A DNA stretch of 64,000 nt, taken from Rotaria sp. Silwood1 (Eukaryota; Rotifera; Eurotatoria; Philodinida; Philodinidae). Every line of letters begins with the position of its first letter. Positions within the stretch are counted from its first letter, which is position 1. Of this stretch, positions 53,456-64,000 are shown in pieces. The notes beneath the pieces are model-generated. The model was not told the origin of the DNA and searched no databases. It saw only the letters and a list, made by a program, of their open reading frames with translations. Location of the stretch: the NCBI GenBank assembly GCA_905250075.1, contig CAJNOP010000030.1, positions 392,287 to 456,286 on the forward strand, in the 5' to 3' direction. Made by a program: the position numbers and the translations under genes.

Positions 53456-56400
53456 TATTTGTAGAATTTTAATCGACTAAATAATAATTGCTATCTAAAC
53501 AAATAATGATGAATCACTAGAAGAAAATTTTGTAAATTTTTACAAACTAAATATACAAGGAATATTGACGATGAGATAGAATACAAAAGTAAGGACAAAC
53601 TAAATGCATAAAAAGAAAAACGATGTGATGTATATATGGTCTAGTGCAGAATACGAACATGAAAGAGCAAAGAATATCGAGAAACGAAAAATTATGTATG
53701 TGTGATTCATAATATGTGATATAATTGGGACAGCTGCTGTTTTTATTGAATACGACACATATATTTAACAATTAAATGATTGGCATGGAGGAAAAATATA
53801 ATGAGAAATTGACTTGCGTAGGTTTGAGAGAAAGAGAAAAAAATCAAACAAGAAACTATTTAGTTAAGTGAAGTTTTTCCAATTGAAAAAATTATTCCTT
53901 CTACTCGATAATAACCAAGGCAGAATGTAGTCGAATCATATAATTTGTTTATTGCAAAAAAAATGAGTCACTATAATATACAGGTGTATGAACAGTGTGA
54001 TGAATATGGTAATAGCCCAGCAGGTTTGGGAATAATACATATGACGGAACGAAAAGAAAGTACATATATGTAAAGAAGGTAAATCACAATATAAAGAAGA
54101 ACGCTACAAAAGTGTAAGATGAGAAAAATGATGTACTTTTATTAATTGACTTGTTTAATAGTGAAAGAAGAAAAATTACTAAAGAAACTGGAATTTACAT
54201 GATACATAATATAATATTATTTGTGTTAATGTTTTGAAGCTATCGGCAATCGATTTTGTATATAAAAACTTATATGTTTAAGGTTCTGTTATATTTATAT
54301 TGATGATTTATATCTTGTGGATAATAAAATACAAGTAGCGAGGGCGCCACCTGCCATTACACTATACAGCCAGCTATCATATACAATCACCAGATACCTG
54401 CTTTCAAGCTTCTACCATTTTCTTAAGTTTTTCTGGTGAAAAAAAAGCCCATATTTCTTGACTTGCATTGCACGATTTAAAAAGGATCAGAAAAAATATA
54501 TAATAAATACACTTAGAAATCTAATTATTTCTTTTAATCTTTCAGCAGTTTATATTACAGGCTCTTTTTTATTTATATTTAATTTATCTATAGCACATAG
54601 TTAAATAAAAATTCTTCTACTTTGACAGATAATTCTTGTTAAGATAAAAAAATGCAAATTTTCTTGTTGTAGTAATAACTCATTCTGATGCTTTTTCTTG
54701 ATCATTATTTAAGTATATGTTGGAATTGTCCTCGTTGTTGTTTTCCTTTGATTCGTTCGTTCTCGCCTTTCCTTGGTCCGGTTCAACGAATGTCTTGTTA
54801 TTATTGTTCTACATTAGTTCTCTACATCTATAGTTGTATATTCAAGTAAAATCAGTAGTTCTAATAGGTTTATATTGTTTAGTACACATCTTTCATTAAA
54901 ATCTGACTAGAGAACAAATAAACTGTGTAATAAGAAAAGTTTGTAAGAGCAAAGAAAAATAAAAACTACATCTAATAGTTCTTGTCCCATGGATTCAACA
55001 TTCGTTTTCTATTTGAATTGTTGTTTCACGTGTTAATAGTTGTTATATTGGTTTCTCCATAGGATTACATACACGTTTGAAATTAAATTTCGGTAGTTCT
55101 TCATGAGGTATGGTTGTTTCTCGTTATTGTTTTACCGATATTCAGATGGAAAGATTATCTTTCATATTTGAAATTACGAATGATATCATATAAAAATAAA
55201 TTAGTGCAAATGTTCAGTGTAAGGTAATCTTGTTTCATCAACATAAATTTTTAAACTGTTAGTGTGATATATCAAGACAATATGCTATCTATAGAACCAT
55301 AGTTTTGAATGTTCAAGATCATAATGTTAAATACGAAATTCAAAGAATAAAATTTTGATTGCATTATCGGTCTCTTTCATTAGTACTTCTATAAAAATGA
55401 AACCAAAAATTTGATAGACTCGATAGAAAAAAAAAAGAAAAATTTGATCTTTTTGATTTTTCTAAACCATGATCCATATAGCAGACAGAATAAGTAAATG
55501 AACTATGTCCAAACTCATGAATTATGATGTCAAGTATGATTGCAACATGTTAGATGACATCGTGATCATTGTATTACTATAACAATGAAAGTCATTCATA
55601 TTGAAAAGTTACATTCAAACTCATTCATCTCATGTCTTTATGTGCAGTATGTAAATTTCAAAATTTTGCTATTTTAAGAGAAATTCAAATTAAGTTTTGA
55701 TTTATTCTATACATAGCAAATCCATGGGAGACAATATGATTGATTCTTATTCGTTATTGAATATTTTCGATATTGAATATGAGAGATGCACTTTAACATG
55801 AGATAGAACATTGACACATATCTTATTGAAAACTCTAGAATAATTTGTATACACCATTTTAGACTGTTTCTTTTCCGTTTTTTAAGTATTTCTGTGCTGA
55901 AGTTCAAGTGTAACTCATTAAATTATTCTTTTCTAATTTGAACACAAGAAAATTAATTGATGATGATGAGATTTCATTAGTGATACGTTACATTGCAGTG
56001 AAGAAAGAAAATATTTGATTCAAACTCAACTAATATTTGATAATACTATCTTACAATGAAAATCGAAATCATAATTATGTGATTATCAATATGGACAAAA
56101 TCAAATCTTTGCACTTACTTCTTGTTCATAATGAACATCCAATTTGTGCAGATGACTGCTACCTCTTTACTTGTCGTTTCTCAAAACTATAAAAAATACA
56201 AATTAATTGCGGTGTTTTTTACGTAAAAATAAATAAATAAAATGTTAATAAATATAGCAATGCTTAAAATTATAAGAATAAGGTAATTTTGTTCTTTTTC
56301 GGTGATGCCAATTACCTAACTAACATTCAAATATTGATTTAAATAGTTAATAAAGTTCTTTATCAAATGTATCATACATTAATATACCATAACTTAATTA

Positions 56401-56851
56401 TGTTGAAATTTTTTCTAAAAATCTAACCATCATAGTTTCCAGATCACAGAATGCAAAATAGGAGTTCTAGTTGAATGATATCTTTTGAAAGAGCACAAAT
56501 CTGTTTAAGAAAATAAGAGATCGTCGTGTTTTTTTACGACTTTGCGTTAAGCAGTTACAAGCACCAAGAAAAAAAAAACACAAAAACATGTTTTCTTCAG
56601 AATTTTATACTCTTTCATATAGTATTGATAAAAACAAATGCTTATACCATCTTGTACGATTTAAAAACTATCTCACATAGCTCGGCTGCGAATTCTTGGT
56701 ATATCGTACATCGAACAAAGAACTTTATTAGCCGTTCAAACTCATTACTTGCATTTTAGGTAAATAGTTGGTATCAGAGAAAAAAAAAGTCAACACTTAT
56801 ATGATTTCTCTAATGTTGAACATTAGTCTATTTGAACCATAGAACAGTTAA
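53456..56851. other. 3.4-kb intergenic region
   Basis: No gene recognised. It contains the promoter side of the YihY-family gene and the 3' region of the large helical-repeat gene (both minus strand). A GC-richer patch near 54337-54420 (GCGAGGGCGCCACCTGCC) and another near 54730-54800 stand out, but neither has coding character or clear ends. Confidence 0.45.
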
Positions 56852-59800
56852 TTAAGTGTCATCAGCATAAAGAGTTCCATCTGGTCTCCAAGGTATTGCA
56901 TATTCAAGTACTTGCTGACGTAATATTAAATTCGAACTTTGTCTCATTTGACGAAGAAGAACTTGACATTGTTGTTTATCAACACTTGCTTTATTAAATA
57001 CTTGATTTTTCAATAAATCAAAAACGAACAATGGTTGATCTTTTTCATTGATAAACCATAGAGCTAGATGAAATTTTTCATCAATACTCAATTGTTGTAC
57101 GAAAGGACAAGACCCATTATTATCACCGAGATATGATGCTAATTTAACAAGTATATATTCAAAATAGACAGGAGATAGGTATTGTTGAAAAATAATTAGT
57201 ATTTCTTCGAGATCTTCTTTGTTTTGAGCCAATATCATTAATAATCTTCCAGCTAAATGAGCTCTTGTTACTTGACATTTAAGAATGGATAGAGCCAAAG
57301 AATGAAAATATTGTCGTTGTTGTTGATCAGTCTCACCGAGTGAAGAAATAAAAATATCTAAAAGTTCGTTAATACGACGATAAATTAGTAAATCACTTTG
57401 ATCATCAAGATTATTTTGATCTAAATCTAACTTTTTTTCGTAATCGATCATGAATTGAATAAAATTAATAATATCATTGGATGATATTCTAAAAGAAAAA
57501 GCTGTTAAACACAATCTAACTGTTGTTGTTAATAATCCGAAGATTGTTTTATTCTATCTATTGTACGACCTTTTTGCTTCAGCATCGCTTTAGTTAATCC
57601 TTCAGAAATGGAAAAAAGTATTATAATGGCATGTTGTTGATATACGATCTGAGTAGACTTCTGCGTGACCACAATTTTTCAGTCACGTCACGTCACGGTC
57701 ACGTTCATAGTCACGGAGTTTTTTCGAAACTAGCCACGATCACGTCACGGTCACGAGCTGTCTGGTCCCGATCATGGTCATAGTCACGGTCACGTCACGG
57801 TCACGAAAATTTTGGATTACTAACTGAATTTTTGTGCTACAAAATCAAGATTTATATTGATTTTGCAGATTTTCTCTGTAATAAAACGCAGAAAACACAT
57901 AAATCAATTAAAATCTTGATTTTTTTTCACAAAAATTAGATTTCTAATCTCAAAATTTTTCACCATTAAGTCACGATCACGAGCTATTTAGTTACGATCA
58001 TGAACTATTTGGTCACGGTCACGATCCCAGTCACGACAATTTTTCGAAAACTAGTCACGGTCACGGTCATGAGAGGCCGTGACCGTGACCGTGGCCATTT
58101 TGCAGAAGTCTAGATCTGAGACTATAAATCAACAATATCTACCACAGTGTGAGGCGTTCTCATGCTTACATCCGTTACTCTCGGTCAAGAAGCACAGGCT
58201 GTTTTCGACTGAAAAGCTCGAAAAAATGATAGGAACTAGGAAGTAGAAATTCGTTGATCAGATTCAGTGACCGGTTCAGACCAGAACTAGAAAATCTAGT
58301 CATCGGTTTCCTTCTTTCGAATTCCTACCGTTTTCTGAACTTTCCAGTGGAAATCTGCCGGAAATTCTCGGGTTCTGGGCATGATAATCACTGAAAGGAA
58401 ATATCCTTTCGGAGAGGGAAGAAATATATCTAAATTTTCACCCTTCTACTTCAACACTCCTTCTAGATCATATTTCGCAAAATACAAGATTTTTTAATTC
58501 AATAAAGTCTTGTATTATACATAAAAGGTAACTCACTTCTTTAATTTATAAAATTCTAATATTTTTTCAAAAGCTTTCTTCCATAATATATTAGCATTTT
58601 TATCAAATTGAATACATAATTGTCTAGCTTTTTCTATGACTATGCTAATATTACAATATTCACTATCAAGTAGAGTCCAAGCCCATATACGTGCTGATAA
58701 TGATGTTGGATGATCAATAATTTTCATTTGAATTCGTTGAACAAAAATTTGAAGAAGTTTAGTAGATGAATCTTTTAATCCAATTGATGGTCGACGAATT
58801 CCTTTATCATTTGCACCAAATAGAGCTAATACTACTGGATCATAGTCATCATATGCAGCTTGTTCAAGAATTGACCAAACTATTGATGTATCATCCTTTA
58901 TATTCGATTCATGAATAAAATCAAGTAGAACTTTGATAAGACAAGTACGAATATTTGGATGAGGTCGACTATCCCATAAAGGTTTTAAAACTGATGTTAT
59001 CAACATTGAATTAAAACGATATTCAACTAATAAACGTAGCATTGCTTTGTTGGCCGTAATACCTAATGAGGAAAAAAAAAAACAAATTGAAACTATATTA
59101 TTTATCATTAGACTGATATTTATTCACCTAATTTTGAAAGATGTTCACTATGAATAAATTCGATAAAATGTTGTAAAAAATATTGATCAGTCACTTTTTG
59201 TGAAATACTTAACATAGCATTTCTAACATATGTAGCATTCGATGCATTCAATTTCTCTTTGAGTCGATCGAATTGTTTATATAAATCTTGTGGAAATAAA
59301 TCAAAAGTAGCTGGTAAAGATAAAATATAATGATGAAGTACTTGAATATTTGCACCACGACCAGAATTATTACTTGAAGAAGTATCATTTGTTATCGACG
59401 AAAAAATATTTTGATTTTTCTCAATCCATTCAAGTGTATAATGATATGTATAAGTTAAACGACTAAGAATATGTAATGCTTTCAATTTTTCAAGATTAGA
59501 TACATCTGTATCCTAACAAAAATAAAAATAACTTTCTTATATTTTGATGTTCATATTGAACAGGATTAAATTAATTACCTGAAGATAATCATTTAATATA
59601 ATTTTTGTTATATGTTCTTGTTGTTGTCCTGTTAATTGATAATAATAATTATTCAATATATGTATATTTAATCCGGGTAATTTTTTATTTTCTATATTTG
59701 AATTTAAATTAGTTTGTTCTTTTGAAAGTTTATTGATATCAATACATTTTTCATCTTCTAGAAGTTTATCGATTAATTGTCGATATTGTTGAGAATATAA

Positions 59801-62642
59801 AACAGTACGTTGAATATCAATATGATAGAAAAATATTTGATCAATATCATTTAATAAATGATGAATACGTTCTAATCGAGTTGATTTTGGTTTAAGAAAT
59901 AATGAAATTAAAAAACAATGTTCATTAATATTAAATGCCAATTGAAGTTGTTTTGAATAACGTAAATGTTCAAAAAAAAATGAATAAAGAAAAGAATCAA
60001 TTTGTGTTAAACGCCAAACATCTTTGAAACATTTCATTAATAAATTATTTATTTCGGTTATCAAACATTTTGAAATTAATTTCGGAAATATATCTGATAT
60101 TAAAATATTTGCAAAAATATTACGTGCCATTGGTAATGATCGAGATAATAATACATTATCATAGGGAAAATTACCATTCACTGAATAATATCTAAACAAT
60201 TAAATACATATTATTTTTTTCAGTTGATAGTAAATTGTTAGAAGTTCATCAGACCTAAAGCTCATCGAATAGGTCCCGCTTTCGTCGAATTCGAGTTCGA
60301 AAATTTTGCATTCGATAGTCTCTAGTCATCTGAGAAATGTATAGGTTGTGCTAGTCACTGAATACAAAAAACTGGAAAAGAGCACCTCATATCTTCGAAG
60401 CAAATTTTCAATGTTGATTAGAAAGTTTCACTGAGAACATCAAGAAGTATTACTCGACCGGATCTCAATCTAAAAGTTTCGATTTCGGTAGAGGTTCTAA
60501 ACAGATTCAAGTTCAATATTTACACCAAATAGGCAAAAGAACTGTTCCAACAGTCCAGTTCTTGGAACTAGTCTGTCCAAAAAAACTTGGTTCTGTTTTG
60601 ACAATAGCGTTTCAGTAATAGAACAAACGTATTTTGATACCCGACGGTGGTATTCTCAAAATAGAACGGAATTCTGTATTGTCGATAATCTCCTGCTTTA
60701 AAACGTAGAACAAATATGATTTAGACAATTCAGTTTCGAAGTAGAATTGAACTTCGATAAATGATATCTAAGAGATTAGTTTTGTATTCTAATTGTTTTT
60801 TTCACTTACCGTTTAATAATCTTGCTAGCAAATTCTTGTATTTTCTTCTGTTTTTCTTTATTTTGATCATGTTCTGCTTGAACTAACAATAAAAATCCAT
60901 ATGCAAGTATAGTTTCTACTGTAGTTGGTGTTTTTTGTAAATGATTAAAAGCAATATCCATAATTTCCTCAATTGTATTAAAATTATCTGGCAAATATTC
61001 TAAATGGAATTGATCATTATATTGAGATAAATTTCGTAGAAAATATTCAATAACACTCAATTGTTCATTGATAAATCGTTTTTTAATCCATTGAAGAACA
61101 TTATTTACACTATTTTGATCTGTCGAAACAGCACATTGAAGAAACAATGAATACATTCGTTTTCTTGTATTAGCATCTGAACCATATTGTTGAAAAAGAG
61201 ATAAAAATTGATTGAAAATTTCTGAATTCATAAATTCATAACGAAGCAAAGATGCACGTTGTTCAGGACTAATTAATTCAGATTGATCCAATTGTTCAAC
61301 TAAATATCGAGTTAATGGATTTCTTAATTCTGGATAATCATTTAACATATACAAATCAGTTTCTGTAGCATTTCTTAACAATTTTCTTAGAAACTCTTCT
61401 TTACCAATACGTTTTTCAACGACAATATCAAAAAACCATCTGCGTTGTTGACGAAGAGCCGACATTTTATGTGATATTACATCATTGCCTAACATATAGG
61501 AAACGAGATGGTTTGTATCATTCAGAGACCAATTACATGTATCATATAATATAAAAAAGAGACGAATAGAATTCTCTATTGAAAATGAACGAGGAAATAG
61601 AAAAGTAGAAAGTTCTATGCCTGAAGAATCCCATGATGTTTCGTATTTAATTATACCTAAAAAAGATGAAAAAAAAACAAATCTGAAGACGTCAAGTTAA
61701 TTTTATTTAATAAAAACCTGGTTGATGAGAAGCAACTAATGTTATTAATTGAATCATTTCATCTGGAGCTTTATCAAACATTCTTTTTACTTCGGATACA
61801 ATATATGCTGGTAAAAGTCTTTTATGTTTTTCTAATCGATGAACATGTTCAATTGCAAAATGACACATTGCTTTAGGTTCTTTTCTTGCTAATAATTCAA
61901 ATAATTCTTTATTATCTCGATAATATTTTAATAGTATATCATTATTTGTATATTTATCTATTAAATCACCTTTAATTAAATGAATAACAATAAGTGGTTG
62001 ATAACGAATTAATTTCGAATGAAATGAAGATGAAAAATGAATTTGACTATAACGTGTCAATGACCATTGTGAAAGAAGTTTCATTATTTGATTTGATGAA
62101 CAGAATGGTAATGTATGAGCATCAATATTAAATTCATCATGATGATATAATTTAGTCAAATGACAAGCAAGATCATAGAAAAATGATGAAGATATTTTTA
62201 AACAATGAATATTATGAAGATATTTAAGAATTTGATGTTTTATACTAAAAAAATATATTCAAACATCTCTTTTCTTTTTTTTTAAATGATTTCAAAAAAA
62301 AAAATGAACATACAATCGAGGAATAGTTGAATCTGTAATTGTTTCAACTACAAATTGATGAACTTGTTTTTCATCATGTTGAAGTCGAAGCCATGCTTTT
62401 CCAGCATCAGCACGTTGACGAATTGGTAATGAATTATTTTTAAAGATTTCGAAAAGATTTGTTTGATTTTTTGTTGATTTCGATAGAAATATTAACATTT
62501 GTAAATCATTATAAGATTTAATAGATAAACTTTTTAAATATATTTCGATTTCTCTTTTGTCAACTAAAGATAATATATAGTTGAGACGATCAGTTGATGA
62601 TCCTTCATATTTTAATAATTCATATTTTTCAATCAATGACAT
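56852..62642 (-). CDS. large helical-repeat (HEAT/ARM-like) protein, unknown function
   Basis: Seven in-phase exons, complement(join(56852..57488,58537..59062,59128..59512,59579..60191,60810..61656,61718..62244,62314..62642)), 1287 residues. Starts MSLIEKYELLKYEGSS directly after an AT-rich leader. I do not recognise an orthologue. The sequence is almost wholly alpha-helical by eye, built of leucine-rich helices of 15-20 residues with short polar turns. Several units look HEAT-like, for example RPHPNIRTCLIKVLLDF and ASLLRYEFMNSEIFNQFLSLF. No catalytic motif, signal peptide or membrane segment is seen. The middle (about 680-790) has a lower-complexity loop (SSSNNSGRG near 870). A scaffold or adaptor role is likely from architecture alone. 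Intron 57489-58536 is enlarged by a MITE and intron 60192-60809 by repeat-like sequence; the rest are about 60-70 bp. One donor (CCAG|GTTTTT at 61717) is weak. Confidence 0.8.
57654..58112. mobile_element. 459-bp non-autonomous hAT element with TCACG subterminal arrays
   Basis: Perfect 11-bp terminal inverted repeats TAGACTTCTGC, flanked by an exact 8-bp duplication GATCTGAG (57646-57653, 58113-58120). Both arms carry many copies of GTCACG/CACGGTCACG (reverse CGTGACCGTGAC), around an AT-rich core containing its own inverted pair (AAATCAAGATTT / AAATCTTGATTTTT). No coding capacity. The structure parallels the 463-bp element in cactin, with a different motif. It lies in an intron of the large helical-repeat gene. 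Confidence 0.88.
60192..60809 (-). other. 618-bp intron of the helical-repeat gene
   Basis: Longer and slightly GC-richer than the gene's other simple introns. It carries repeat-like words (GTTCTGTTTTGACAATAG, GTCCAGTTCTTGGAACTAG) and no open frame. Probably an eroded repeat; no ends defined. Confidence 0.5.
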
Positions 62643-64000
62643 TTTGAATTACAAAAGAAAAATTCAATAATGATCTACAATAAAAGCATTTTGTATAAAT
62701 AAGTACTCGATTGCTGTTAAATGAATCTATCAAATAACTATATCTATTTATCATTTGAAAACATATAATAACTCAAGGTAATATTTTCATCTTCACAATC
62801 TACCATGTATTAAAGGGGAAGTATAGTAAAAAAACAAAAAAAAAGGAAAGTCTGTGTCAATTATCATGAAATATAAATTCTTATAAACCTTATCATTCAA
62901 GGTTGATCAATAGAACACTATTGACACAAGATAGACACATATAAAAAATAATCTTATAAGTCAAAATATCCCACCAATACTCGAAAAGGTTTTTTTTTTC
63001 TTCTAAGAACAATCATATGTTTCGAACTTAATTTAATTGTTATAATAATTATTTTTTATTGAGACAAAAAAAGAAACCATCAATGCTGATTATATGTGAG
63101 TGACAGATTTAACGAAAGTCACAAGACAGTATGATACATAGTCATTATTATTTTTGTCCAATGATATATTCAACTAACACTACATACCTGTTCAAAAAAT
63201 AAATAGTGACTGTTTTATTTTTTGTTGACTGAATAAAAATTTACAAAAAATCGATTCGAATTTGATGAAGACAGTGATCCAACTGAAATTCAAAATGACA
63301 TCAAATTTCTAATTGATTGTAATTGCAATCTAGTTATTGAATTGCATATTTCAAAAAAAATAGTTTTTTGTACAATTTACAAGATAATAATTTTCTTTAA
63401 ATGTAAACATTTTCGAAATGATAAAATTTCAGACGGTACATATCAATTATTAAAATTGTTATCATTTTCATTTATTTCTGCATTTAACATCTTTTTTAAA
63501 TTATTTCAATTTTCTCAACAATATACGATAAATTTATAACAATCAGAGTTTGTGAGTTCCACATTTTAGTCTCTTATGAGGCTCCACTGACAAGTTCTCA
63601 TATTTTGCTCAAATTTGAGTCCATCGCCATATTCAATCAACCTAATGTTGTCGATATTTTTCTATTTAGAAAATGTTCTGTCCAGTTCATTGAGACCTCT
63701 GATATCGAAATAAAATATTGATAACATATTCAAGTAGTATTTGACTTGAAAAATTTTTCTATATTGAATTTACATGATCATGGTCTATAGAACAATAAAA
63801 CACCTATGTAAACATTTGTTTATCATCATTCTCTTCGTGCCACAAATTTTTAAATTTCTCAGAAAAACTCATATTGTTAAACACATGAAATAGGAACATA
63901 TGGTAATAAATGTTATTTCAAGCTTTCTTATTTTCAATTGTCTATATTTTTTTATGTATTCAGTATTTCACTATTTAAACGATAAGAAGAACATAAAATT
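62643..64000. other. non-coding flank at window end
   Basis: Upstream of the minus-strand helical-repeat gene; its promoter and leader should lie in the first few hundred bases. No motif is distinct. An open frame at 63342-63539 (+) is AT-rich without coding character. Nothing else recognised. Confidence 0.45.

Overview
The window is eukaryotic, AT-rich nuclear DNA with intron-rich genes. Most introns are only 50-65 bp, with GT...AG borders and T-rich acceptors, but a few are of kilobase size and carry repeats. The gene content (animal Unc13, cactin, tubby, LDAH and C18orf32 homologues, a multi-TIR protein, a TPR protein of the kind greatly expanded in rotifers, and a bacterial-type YihY membrane protein with spliceosomal introns) best fits a bdelloid rotifer of the Rotaria/Adineta type. 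That assignment is inference. All exon chains below were built by hand: borders were chosen from GT/AG sites, reading phase was checked exon by exon, and the product was compared with remembered family sequences.

Layout. 0.8-1.2 kb (-): UPF0729/C18orf32 homologue. 2.4-6.1 kb (-): cactin, nine exons, one intron enlarged by a hAT-type MITE. 6.8-35.2 kb (+): one very large Unc13/Munc13 gene with an N-terminal C2A, a candidate calmodulin-binding segment, C1, C2B, MUN and C2C. It has two candidate alternative first exons (20.2 and 26.3 kb), two in-phase cassette microexons and a possible truncating terminal exon. Two intronless genes lie nested in its introns on the same strand: LDAH (21.9 kb) and an orphan (24.1 kb). 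36.3-37.2 kb (+): a TPR protein broken by an assembly gap. 40.5-44.4 kb (+): an N-myristoylation-type protein with two TIR-like domains, a canonical TIR and a C-terminal CHORD-like zinc domain. 45.3-46.0 kb (+): GNAT acetyltransferase. 47.1-48.8 kb (-): divergent tubby-like protein. 52.4-53.5 kb (-): YihY/BrkB-family membrane protein, a horizontal-transfer candidate. 56.9-62.6 kb (-): a 1287-residue helical-repeat protein that I do not recognise.

Mobile DNA is mostly short and non-autonomous. Five elements have hAT-like terminal inverted repeats, four of them with exact 8-bp target duplications. There are also at least four large fold-back repeats and some tRNA-like dispersed repeats, mostly inside introns. 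I saw no rRNA or convincing tRNA gene, no CRISPR array and no complete transposase or reverse transcriptase.

Functional links are loose, as expected in an animal genome. Unc13 is presynaptic vesicle priming; tubby is membrane/ciliary trafficking; LDAH and C18orf32 are both tied to lipid droplets or ER; cactin (splicing, NF-kB) and the TIR-CHORD protein are tied to innate signalling. The most novel items are the triple-TIR-CHORD protein, the nested and alternative architecture of Unc13, and the subterminal-repeat MITEs.
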